A DNA stretch of 64,000 bases from positions 1,674,001 through 1,738,000 of the forward strand of contig JAGUCH010000005.1 in NCBI GenBank assembly GCA_019096065.1, written 5' to 3'. The DNA comes from Paracyclopina nana (lineage: Eukaryota > Arthropoda > Copepoda > Cyclopoida > Cyclopettidae). The notes beneath the pieces were generated by a model. That model was not told the DNA's origin, did not search any database, and saw only the letters and a list, made by a program, of their open reading frames with translations. The translations under genes were made by a program, and so were the position numbers. This document shows, piece by piece, positions 39,401 to 50,531 of this stretch. Position 1 is the stretch's first letter. The number at the start of each line of letters is the position of its first letter.

Positions 39401-42400
39401 CTCTGATTCAAATTCTGACCCATTTGATGCTTGGCTTCAGGCCATCAAAACAACAAATTGGACATTTGAAATCCTTTTAACAATCCCTTTTGGAAGTTGC
39501 CAAAAAGGAAAATTCAAGATTGCCCTACACAAAGAATTATTCCACATTGCTTGGCTAATAATTTCTTTCTCCACTTTTTTTTGGGTCAATGGGGTCGTTT
39601 TTCTCTGCTGCACAACCAAGTTTTGAGATATCACAATTTATGGGGCTGTCAGAAAATGAAGCTGGCTTAATGAGCGCTCATTTTTCCAGTGTGGTGGTTT
39701 TGCCAGCCAAAAAATGCATTTATTTTCGCAGATTCCCATACCTTGAAGTTTGGTCCAAATTCCATCAGTGAGGAACTGAGAAGAACACTGCGTCTCGCTA
39801 ATCATGGTTGGTCCCATGATGTTGAGCGTGAAAACTGACTATTATTGAACTGAGCAGACGTAGTGGCCAGAGCGAACTGAGTCTTGGGCTGAGCGCACTG
39901 AGGCTAGCTCACCTGGTGAGCGCAGCGGAGTGAGCGCAGAGACGCGCACAACTCGCGCAGCAACGCCGTTCAGTACATAGTAGGTACTCAATATAATACC
40001 GAGTAATCCAATAGCAGAGGAATTCCTCATCTCTTTAGCCATTTTTAAAGACGACAGGAAATCTCACGGGGTGCCCCATTTCCTCTTTAGAATCGCGCAA
40101 TAATCACGGTCAGCCTTTTTCTGCTGTAGTAGTAGTAACTCTTTTTATTTGGACCACCCAGAGCTCGGATTTCATTGAAATTTTCAAATCATCGGTCAAG
40201 TTTCTAAAACTGGAATCCCATTGAATTAATGGCCATTCGACAAAACTCGCGCGGGTAATTACTAGAGCGGCATTCCTATTCATTATATTATTGCATTGAG
40301 AAGGAGGGTTCGAAAAGGGATGCAAAAAAGGGCCAGCAGCTGCCAAAAAATGCCAAAAATGCCACGGCTGAAATGGGGTTAATTTTAATGGCTGCAGCAA
40401 CTCAACAAGGACTGAGAATAAGGGTCGTAAAGCAAAAGGATTTTTTTAAAATATCGGTTCTCACGGTCAAACGGGCGAGGAGCTTTGCTGTAAATTCCAG
40501 GTCGAGATGGATCACTTTGTTTTTTTCCTGGTGCACAAGTGGACGACAACCAACTGTTTTAAAAGGTTATTGGCCCTTTCATCATTTAGATAATTTCTCT
40601 CGAGGGACCACAAACATTTAGGAATTTCGGCAAATGAAGCCATTTTGAGAAAAAGCCATTAGCTAAACGGCCATTTGTGGTGAGTCAAAAAGCAAAAATG
40701 GGAGAAAAATGTATTTTTATGTGACAACAACTCTCTAAATTTCCCCCGAGAAATGCCTAATTTTTCATGCCTAATTCCTCATCCTCCTCCATCTTTTTTT
40801 CCATTTTGCTGCTTTTGATGGCAGTAGGCAAACAACTCTCACCTGAGCACAAAAGATGGAAAAACCGACATTTTTTCACCACCAACCCAAGGAGCCTACA
40901 ATTATGTTCAACGGGGGAAAATTAATCACGTGCATATAGCACTGGAAATTTGAGGAATTTCCACTTCATAAGCAAAAATTGGTATTTAATTACACTTTGG
41001 AAGCAGGCGGCTCCCCACTATGTAATAGTATTTTGCTGTTGATTGCATTTGGAAAATCTTGATGCATTTTCGAGCAGCATAAACAAGTCTGAAAATAGTA
41101 ATGATTTCTGATCATTATCATGGCCAAACAAAGCTGGGATCGTTTTGCTGCAGTAATTGAACCTCATTTGAACTTCTACTACATTTTGGCCTCAGTAGAT
41201 TCTAGTCGACAGCCCCGCGGGCCGAAAATCTATCAAAAGGCTCGTTGTAGTGTGAAAAGATCAGTAGCATCAGAAAATGGCAACAGTTGTTGGGTATATT
41301 ATTGTTGTTTGCACCGGTTTTGCTGCGGGGCGCTGCAGGCACCAAAAAAGCGTTATTTCTAATTTCGCTTAATGCTGCTATGGGGTTTTATTGAAAGAGC
41401 GAAAAAAAACACGACCAGGTAATCTTGACAGGTCTGTGAGGAGCTTACAATTGCATTGAAGAGCAACACAGGTGGGTGGACAGGCCAGCAAAAGCATCTT
41501 TGTTCGCTGTAGTGCGTTAGCCATCAGGACAAAAAACAAGAATTCCATCAGCAGCAGATCCTTTTGAAAAACAGTTTTATTCAATTATAAGATTTGCACC
41601 GAGCAGAATTATGGTCACAAACAAGCTAGGAGGTGGTTAAAACCTGTCACCACCTCTCACTTTTTTTCCTTATCTGCTACTGTGCACAGATATGTATATA
41701 AGACTACGCGCGCGCGGCGCCGCGCGTTGAAATCACTCAGAATAATCGTCTTCTATTTTTTTATCTTGTGAGCTGGTGGTGTGAGAAATTCTTTGCAGCC
41801 TGCATAATCCGCCATTTTTGTGACGTGAAAGGCAATGTTATGCTAATCACATTTGAAATCCAGAGCAGCATGGGATTTGCATAGCGTGCTGGAAGATGAA
41901 CTGGCTCAATGCATATAAAAAATCTGATTGAGAAATTCAATCATGCACTTGAATGCAGTTATGCTCGACTTTTTCAATAATTCCGCAAGAAACAAATAGG
42001 ATCGGTGCAAATTCTAATTTTGAGAAAATGAAGGGTGAGACTTCTCCCAGCAAACTGCGAATTGGAGACAACGGTAACCTCACAGCATGCTTCTTGACTT
42101 AGAAATCGCACCTTATAAGCACGAAAAAGCGAGGACTGCTAACAGCAAACGTGTACGATATTTAAACTTGCTTTAAAGCCAAGGATATACTACAAAATAG
42201 CATCACCTAATTAACATAATTAGCGTTTTTGCAGCTACTGTCACTCTCCTCATTGTTTTCTTGAAGGCATAAATTAGATGACGTAGTTAGTCTTTTTGCC
42301 AGTATATTAAGGGCAACCTTGGCTGCTTTTTTAAACCCCTTGGTTTCCCACTGTGAGGCGAATATGCAAGCGCCGAAACCAATTTGATTTTTAAATGAGC

Positions 42401-45400
42401 TCCTTTCAATAAATGGAGCAGGAGAAAATAATTTATAATCGAGAAAAATCATCGGGCATGCGCGTTCGAAGTCGTGACCCACGTTAACTGACCCTAATGC
42501 ACACTGGTCATAAAAAGGGGGAATTTACGAGTGAAAAAGCTGCTTTTTACATCTATTTAAACCGGTGCTGCATATGATGATAATAATTTGTCCAATGGAT
42601 GGTGGCGCAAAAAAGCCACCGAAATGGGCCCTGGACACGCGGACAAGCCGGCCGATCTGTGTAGAAAAGCCATTAATTAATGTCACTACTTTGCTGATGC
42701 TTATCTCAAGCTGCAGGTCACGTGACCTTCAAACCTATTGAGAATTCCAAAGAAAGCCAGGAGGACTATTTGTCAAAAAGATAAAAGCATCCCTGCTCAA
42801 AGTGCGCAAAACAATGAGATTTGCATACAATTTGTCTGCTTTTGGTCAAGGCCGTCGCAAATCTGCAGTGCACTTCCCACTTTTAGGCTGTTGTATGGGG
42901 TATAGAGAACAAAGCCAAAGTTGCTGTTGTTGTTGTGATGCAAAACCTTTTTGTCTTTAGATAAACTTGAAAATAATGAAACGAGCTCGCACGCAAATTA
43001 AAACTGAGTGCGAGCGTTTGACCTTTTTTGGTCAGCAACGATGCGAAGTGGAGATAAGCTTAAAATTGGCGCAAACTTAAATTCCCTGAGAGCAACTTTA
43101 ATTCTATTTGCTTAACAATTCAAAAGGCTTTCAGTAATTGTTGCAGAGCTGCGCATGGTTGATACGCATAAATCATGGGATACATAAAAATTGCTGGTCA
43201 ATTTTTCAGTCTGCTTTTGATTGCTTTTTCATTACAGAACGACAAGAGCGAGCTGGTGCTTAAAAAACGTTAACAGCTCGCCTCAAGCTACCCCAAGATT
43301 TTGATGTAGCCAAATTTATAGAGCCAGACAGGCTGAGAAAATGAGGCTCTTTTTTCTAGATTGGCCGACAGCCGCACCAGCAGACCAATCACAGCGGGGG
43401 AAATTTGATAAACTGCCTCATACCACTAACCCTTTTTTGTTCCTACGCACAGCACATCATTTCGAGGATTAGCAAGGGTTTCATTTTTGGCTGTAATTTG
43501 AGTCACACTGTGGAAATAACTAGTTTACCCACTGTGCTCCTTGATGATATGATATGAACCGTGGTAAATGAGGGATCTCACGCTACTGCAATGAGCTATA
43601 GTGTATATATGCGTAGTCCATAAAAAAAGGAGCTACGAGAAAGTTGGATAAATTGCAAAAATTTGTATTTCAGCAGACCTGAGCAGCCTCCAAAGCTCAT
43701 TTTTGAGCCGTGAAAATATTCCACCTGCATTCGACACAGCTGATGTTTGATGAGCCGAAACATGAACCAATTTTTTCACACCTTTGGCTAAAGGCTCCAA
43801 TTACTTGAGTGGCGTTTCCGCCATTTTAATGCTGTTATGGGCTGCTGATGACTTGAAGAGCATAATTTTGGAGCTGCAAAATCATGCTCAAAGGTGAAAA
43901 AATGTTTTTCCTAAAGGGATATTGAAACTGCCAAGCATAGCTGACATTTTTTTGGCCAATTCTCTCCTTAGCGATTTTTACCACCGCGCAGCGCAGAGTT
44001 TTTTCCACTCTGTTTTGACCAAGTGGCCATTTTGTGTGCAAAAATTCCAGGAAGCAAATCAAATGAATGACCTAGCATTCCTGAAACAGCTATTTAACTT
44101 TTTCTCCCGAAGAGTGATGAAAAGTTTTCCCTCGTCTTCATTTGAATACCAGCTATTGCTTTTTTTCCTTTGTTCCGTCGCAAAGTTGCGAATAAGCAGT
44201 CACGCAACCTTGCCTTTTTCTACTTAACGTATTTGGGTATTTTACGTGTTGATGTCCTGTTTTGGGCTCAAATTGCCTCGGAGATTTACGCCATTTTCAT
44301 ACAAAATATTCCACGTGAGGATTTTAAAGCTGAACGGCATTTAATCAGCATTATTTTCATGCAAATTCATGGTCACTCTCTCGAAATATCCATGATAATA
44401 GATGGCCTATTAGTAGTCATTCCCCACGTCTTCAGCATAAAAGAAGACAAGTTTCTCACTCTCTAGCTGCGACAAAATATTTTTTTAGCCCCCGAAAAAA
44501 AATCTCAACTTTTGCTTATTTGATCTTGCACGAATTTCATGTTTGAGACGAATATTCCAACTCTGCTTATGTTGAAAAGGTTGAAAAAAATGAATGTTGA
44601 GCAGCTGGTATTTCCTGTTGTTGTGATTGAGGATCCTGTAGGAGTAGGACCCTGTGGGGGCTCTTTAGGACCCAAATTGTTGTCTCCAGCCCCCCATGGC
44701 GAGGCCCGGGTCGTGTGTATCACCTGTCACATGTTGTGGCTTTACCCTTTCAATAATTCTGATGAAGAAAGAAGATGTGGTCATCTCTTCATGGGGTCTC
44801 CAAATGGATGACCCCACTGTCATAAGTCTCGCGGTGACATTTTTTTCAAACCGACATCACGATAATTCATCTTGAAATAGCTATGATGCGTGCGCATTTT
44901 TCGGTCCATCAAAAACGGGCAACATCAGCTGCAATCAGCTGAGTCAGCTGATTTGGGGGAAATTTCATATGAGCAGTGAGTGTACCCGAATTTAGCCACT
45001 TTTCCCCAGTGTGTAAACAAGTGCAAGCAGCCAGCTCACGAAAATGGTGCCCCATTGTGACATCTCATATGTGTATAGCCATGCCTCGTAATTTCTTGGC
45101 GCAGAATATTTTCAATTTTCCAATGACTCAGCAAACATACTGCAATAGTACTTGTACACTAGCTTTTTTCCAAAAATGTGGGAGGAAGATGGATTTTGTA
45201 CAACATGCGAGTACAGAAGAAAAAAGGGAGCTCCTCAATAGATTTATATGCAAAGTGGTGCCAATTTGTCCCATTGTTGCAATTTTCCTGTTTTGCAAGC
45301 ACCTGCATCCCATGTGGAAGAAAAGCCAATGTCATCGCGTTTCAACCAACATGATTATAAAGGGGGTGAATTGAAGTGGAATAAAAGGTAGTGGTAGCTT

Positions 45401-48400
45401 CTTCCTCTTCATGAAGGTCAAGCATTGTCTGGTCAAACAGAGTGAATAAAAAAATTTCACTGAGCTATACTAAAAGAAAGCGGCCTTGTCCCTCTTTAAA
45501 ATGCAACTTGTCAATATATCATGCAGCTAGGAGAATTGCTAATCAAGCATCTTAATAACACAGTGGACAATTGAGAGCAAGAAAAGTTGTGCTATGTATG
45601 ACCCTTTTTGGCCCAGTTGACACACACTGTGTAGCTCCATGAAAACTGGAATGACTCAGCTGCTGTTTACTCTTGCCCTGTTTCTCTCGCCTGCTATTAG
45701 TAAGCAAATTTTTCTAAAAAGATGCTAAATAATTTATTATCATTATTTGCAGCTTTTGATAATTTAAGCTGAGTGCTGCTCTCACTAATTCTGTACAAAA
45801 TGCTTTTCCCTCTATAAAGATGCTATTTAATTGACAGGAGGACAAAACAGCTGAAGAGCATTTTGCAGGCTGAGATCAATCTCAGCCACTCAAACTTGTT
45901 TAATTACTGAGAATTTGAATGAGCGCGCTGCGAAACATAAACAACCAAAACCAGATGGACTCAGAGTAATTCTAAAAATGGCATTCCTCAAAAGCTTAAC
46001 CTCTTGCTGCTAATTGAAAAAGAGCTAATCAGCTGGCTGATAACAGCTGTCATCTTGATTACATCATTAAAAAGCAATGTTCCCTCCCTTTTTAGTTAGA
46101 GCAATTTCAGCCGGCTTTTCTCAGTTACTGTACAATTTTCCGAGTCACAACCAACTGACATAACATTTGTGGAGCTCAGCAAAAATAGTACTATGAGAGC
46201 TCAAATGAGAAAACTGGCCCACAAAAATCAGCAAAATGCTAGCAAAATTTTCCGAATTCTGACAAGCTGACACAACATTGCTGGAGTTATTCACCAATCA
46301 GTTTGAGATAAGAATAAAAACTCGTTTTAGCATCACAGCACACACAGCTGCAAAATTGAATCAGATTTTCCCCACAAATTCTCCTCCATTGAAATTCTAC
46401 TGACCACCAGGATTGAGAAACTGAGCCAGAGTCAGCTGTCAGCTGATTTGACCTGCACATAATAAAAACAGCTGTGCTCCATAGCTGTTTTGCCATCCTG
46501 GCGAATTTTGAATAATTAATGTCCTGGAGGGCTTTGTGGCAATTTCACGTCCTTTGTGAGCTGCTGTTATCAGGGGTCACGCATCAATTGGAAACTGAGT
46601 GGTTTTTCGACAAAAGTTGAGAACATGGGCAGAGCTCTCCTTAGAGAAGCTCCGGAGGTGTTCTGAAATTTGGGGCTCTTTTCAGCGAAGTTTTGACACT
46701 GGAAGTGATCACCAATCTCAGCTCGCGGTGGTCACTCTCTTTTGTCAATCTTCTTCTTCTCTCCCCAAGTTGTTTGGAGGGATCAGCTCGATAAACATGC
46801 TTGAGGGTTTTGACACCCAAAAATGCACATACTTTCACTCGTAGTACTATTTGTCTAGCTGCTGCACATTTCTCAGCTGTTGCCTGCAGTAGTGTCAGGC
46901 TGATTGTGATTTATGGGCTTGCCCACTAATTTCATTAAATTATTCAAATCTCCCTCAACATCTATCTTTGCAGGTCAGGTGAGCTTCTTTTCCAAAAGCT
47001 GAAGAAGTTAAGCCTTACATAATAATGGCTTTTCTTCAAGATTTCGGCCAAGATTTGGGTTTTGTGTGTGTGGTATGGTATGTAGCCTAGTAGTAGTTAC
47101 AACTAGGTATTTTTTGGAAAAAGAGCTGTTATCGTCCGGGTCGATCTATGCTAGCTTCGGCAGCTGTAAAAAAAAGGTTGCTGGGAGCATGGATATTGCT
47201 CAGCCAGGGTGGTAGCTGCTCCCAGCATGCTTTGTGCATAGCTTTGTGACCCCTTGCTGAGATGTCCCCCCAACCCATCCAGTTGAGGCAACTTCGTCAA
47301 CAAATCAAAGCTGCTCAAACAGCACCAACCACATTCTGGAGCTTATTTAATATTCCTTGGAATTTATGCACACTGGCCGTCGCCTCGGCAACGATGACAA
47401 ATTTTACAGCTATATTCTAGCATCGTCATAAAAAAAAGGAGGCTGGGTTTATGCCAATGCAAGCTGGCAATTTAAAATTGCTAAAACTGCTTTGATCTGT
47501 CAATTTTCGTAATGTGACAAATATGCTAATTTTTTTCGGGTAATCATGTCTCTTTTGTGGTTTGCTGCCCTCTCGCTGAGAATTCCCAATTGAGTCAGCA
47601 GCCGTTGTTGGCGACAAATGGTATTTCAATTCTGAAGGACTCTAAAAATGGCAACTATGCTATTCAAAAGGTTGCTGCGCTCCATTAGTTTTGCGGCATT
47701 TTCAAATTAGGGCCGAATGAGCGTTGGAAAAATGCTGATGATCAGAGCGGCCGGGGTTTCAGCTCGTCGGCCCAGTGTGCATGCGCGTACTGGAAAATCT
47801 AAAAGATCTCTTAGAAGTCACAATGGCTTGAAATGTGAAGACGAATGGATTTCCAGATGCGAATCCGACATTAGTTACATGTTATTGTTGGTGCTATGCT
47901 CTAATATGGAACACACTTAAGACACCTTTTCCAAATGTGAGAAGAAAAAGCCCTCACCAATTGAACACCCAAAAAGTAGTTGGAAGATCCAAACTGGTTG
48001 GAAAATTGCTTTTGGAACGTGATTCGACTGGCTTATGGGTCAATTTATTATTGCTAAGCTTTTTGAGATATTTTTCCTTATCTCGAATCTTTTCAGTAGA
48101 TCGAGGAGGATGCCACACGCAGTGATCGGGTACACTGGTACGTTATGCCACCGAGCGACCCAAAATAAGCAATAAAAGGCACCTTTTGCAGACGCAGACC
48201 CACTGTGGTCCCACCCAGAGATTTTGGACAATAGTTCTTTGAATAGCCAGTGATTGATCAGGTTCACTACTACTACCACTACTCGTAATTGTTTCATTTT
48301 CAAAAGGTTGATCTCACTGCGTGGAATGCACTGGGAAATTCGATTATTATTTTTCTCCGTGACTCCATTGATATTCAATATGCACGCAGTCAATCAAGTT

Positions 48401-49757
48401 CTTATACCCAATTTGAGATTGGTGGACAATGATGCTACTGAAGCACACTGTGTCTTTACCCCAATGGGGTATTCAGTCGAAAAGGTGGATTTTCGGGTAT
48501 TTCCATCCCACTGTGCAATGATTTTTATCGTGATGACAAGCATCGATAGGCGGGGCCGAAGTTATAAGGGCCTTCAGCAACTCTTTCTTTACAAAGTGGC
48601 AAAGTCACCGTCGCAAATTTGAACAAGACTGATACAAATAATTGCAATATTTCATCACCTATCAGCGTGTATGGCAAAAATTTGAAATGTTTACGTAAGC
48701 TGCGCGCACGGGTCAAATTTTGGCCAACATGTAAACAAATAAACAAAAACAAAGTCAGCTGCATGAACCGGCTGGCTCTTTTTAGGGTCTCTAATTGCTA
48801 CAGCCCCCATGGCCAAATGGATCCGTTCAGCTCCTTTTAACTTGTCCTCGGACAGCATTTAAAAATGCCTACCTCAAATTGAGCAAGACAGCCATCGCGA
48901 GAGTGAATTTACGAGGCAATAATGTTCCCTTGATTAAAGACGCGCGAAGCTCAAGATTACATAAGCGAAAATTGTCAATTTGCCATAACTCTCAACGCAG
49001 ATTTTGGACACTATGGATTTTCCTAACATAAATTACACTTTTTGAAAGTGTGAGTGTGCCAAACAAAAGACACCAGAGCTAGTAGTAGCTGTGTGAATAA
49101 ACGCCCCGTCTGTCAAATATTGAATGAGAGGTGAAGAGCTGAGCAAACATCCAAAAAATGACAGCTGCTGCTGCTTCTGATCAAAATTGCTGCATAGTAA
49201 GCAAACAAATGTGAAGCCAGCTACTGAGTTTGCTTACCTTGGATGCTGAGCACGAGCGGGTGCAACTTCACTTGCGGGCTGGGCTTTAATTGAGTGGGCA
49301 GCAAGTGTCTGGGCGGTGGGCCGGAATTGGGCAGGCCGCTCGGCGTGACCGGTGTGCGCTTCATCAGCTGTTTGTTTACATTTTCGTACTCTGGCGGGGA
49401 ATGGCTGCCAATGCTGGACGACCCACCCGAGGCCCTTCCAGAATCACTGGTGACATTCAAATTGGGCTTTTTTAGGGTCTCGTAATAGTGGTGAATGGCC
49501 TCGGAGGACGCGGAGGGCTGCTTGGCCTTTTTCGGCCTTCGCATCATGGACGGTGGAAGGCCAAGGCTGAGCACGCCCTCCACGTGTTTCCTCTGATGGG
49601 AGACCTCTTGCAAGTTGAGGCTGGGGTGGGCGTGTCTGATTTGCAAATTGACTTGTTGGGGGAACACGCCCACCTTTGGGCTGAGCACGAGCCCGTTTTG
49701 GTTGCGTTTGATCTGCTTCAGCTTTTCCATGATTGGCAAAACGCAATTGGAACTCAT
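30403..49757 (-). CDS. F-box/leucine-rich-repeat protein, FBXL7-like (gene B)
   Basis: This is a second SCF ubiquitin ligase adaptor of the FBXL7 type on the minus strand. Exons in transcript order are 49238-49757, 37950-38762, 31518-31724 and 30403-30938, all joined in phase 1 by GT/AG sites, giving 691 residues. Exon 1 encodes a Pro/Ser/basic leader; exon 2 continues with a Ser-rich stretch and the F-box at about 314-354 (FDQLPDGAVVRILSFLS ... RRFYFLAWEPELW), then LRRs. Exon 4 ends CIIEHSHPGFF. The last exon shares a 38-residue identical run with gene A. Introns are very large: 10.5 kb between exons 1 and 2 and 6.2 kb between exons 2 and 3, the latter holding the 146-bp inverted array. Exon 1 assignment is less certain than the rest: an exon at 51972-52152 has the same end phase and could replace it. 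Confidence 0.85.
31767..37458. repeat. Giant inverted repeat made of 146-bp tandem units (foldback / hairpin-RNA-like)
   Basis: The left arm (31767-34763) is a head-to-tail array of about 19 copies of a 146-bp unit, recognisable by the phase-locked motif GGCACAAAGTGGCCC at 32108, 32254, 32400 and so on to 34736. The right arm (34798-37458) is the same array in reverse complement (GGGCCACTTTGTGCC), about 17 units. A spacer of about 34 nt lies at the centre. Outside the arrays the two arms share a further matched outer segment of about 200 bp with GGCCCAAAAT iterations, ending GGGGGACC at the left edge and GGTCCCCC at the right, each flanked by a run of six or seven A. No reading frame of 60 codons exists inside. 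It sits in an intron of FBXL7-like gene B and is absent from gene A. Confidence 0.95.
37459..37949 (-). other. Remainder of gene B intron next to the array
   Basis: It holds a TATATAAG at 37543-37550, a TCAGT at 37564-37568 and a 30-codon open frame at 37575-37667 on the plus strand, judged not convincing. There is no other feature. Confidence 0.5.
38763..49237 (-). other. Large first intron of FBXL7-like gene B
   Basis: The 10.5 kb intron is bounded by a GTAAGC donor (forward 49236-49237) and a TTTTTCAG acceptor (forward about 38763-38770). I recognised no nested coding exon. Scattered copies of CCCACTGTG and of TGTTTAC with CAGCTGA motifs occur (for example 44925-45020 and 48695-48765), but no bounded transposon was found. 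Confidence 0.6.
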
Positions 49758-50059
49758 TTTCACCGCGGTCTGCGCACTTCTTCAGTGAGCGACGGTCGAG
49801 TGACAACTGAGTGCTTGGAATTTACTTTGGCGCTCATTCAATGTATTGCAGTGCGGTGGTGACCTCAGCCCAAACGCGGCTCGATAATCCGCCGGCATCG
49901 CTTCTTCAGCCCATGATCATACTTGTATGCATATCATTGACTTTTTTTTCAATCAAATAGTGTGGCCTAATTCGAAGGTATTTATCATCATTTGGAATCA
50001 TTTATGCGCACACATGTGTGTACTGTAGAACACATGCTTTTTTTTCTAAGCTCAACAGC

Positions 50060-50092
50060 TTTAAAAAAGGTTTTTCCAATTGGGCTTTCAGT
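50060..50092 (+). promoter_or_regulatory. Core promoter of the small secreted protein gene
   Basis: TTTAAAAAA beginning at 50060 acts as a TATA-like element, and TTTCAGTTG (TCAGT at 50088-50092) forms an initiator 28-30 nt later. The start codon follows 23 nt after the putative start site, giving a very short leader. Confidence 0.55.
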
Positions 50093-50112
50093 TGAATAAT
50101 AGACTGGTGAAC

Positions 50113-50531
50113 ATGAAGACTGCCCTTGCTTTGGTTCTCGTTTTGGCTACTTTTGCCACTGCTAGGAAAGTTTTTGGCCCTGGGGTCAATCCTTTCTTGG
50201 CTACGCTCTGCACAGATGTATCCACGGTTTGCGACAGTTCTTCCCTAAGTTTCGTATTTTCCCATACGCCTTGCCCATACACACTCAATCCCTCTGGAAG
50301 GCCTGAGTGCACTGCTGAAGGCCCAGTAAGTATTTTCTGTTCATAGCATGAGGATATATCGATATAAATGTGATTTTTAATACTTAGGCAACTTTTGTTG
50401 GATGCGCTGCTTGCTCAGATTTGAATACAGTTTCGAATGAGGCCAATGTAACTTTGTCCTTCGAATGCGAAGCAAGGGAAGACGAAGGGGAAATTTTCTA
50501 CAGGCCTCATGCCCCTAGTGCTTGTAATTAA
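50113..50531 (+). CDS. Small secreted cysteine-containing protein, unknown family
   Basis: Two exons (50113-50325, 50388-50531) joined in phase 0 by GTAAGT and TTAG give 118 residues. The first 17 residues (MKTALALVLVLATFATA) are a clear signal peptide, so the product should be secreted. The mature part has eight cysteines: four in exon 1 and four in exon 2, including GCAAC. NVT is a possible N-glycosylation site. It has acidic stretches (EAREDEGE) and no basic, venom-like or defensin-like spacing that I recognise. A TATA-like/initiator promoter lies immediately upstream. It lies head-to-head with exon 1 of FBXL7-like gene B, about 355 bp apart. I do not recognise a family; no function is proposed. 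Confidence 0.8.

Noticed and set aside
44539-44811. GC-richer 90-codon frame in the large gene B intron
   Set aside because: Codon pattern and composition do not look coding and no family is recognised. It might be decayed repeat DNA.
49444-49806. Alternative reading frame of gene B exon 1, Arg/Gln/Pro-rich
   Set aside because: It stops before the donor, while the chosen frame runs through to a phase-matched GTAAGC donor.
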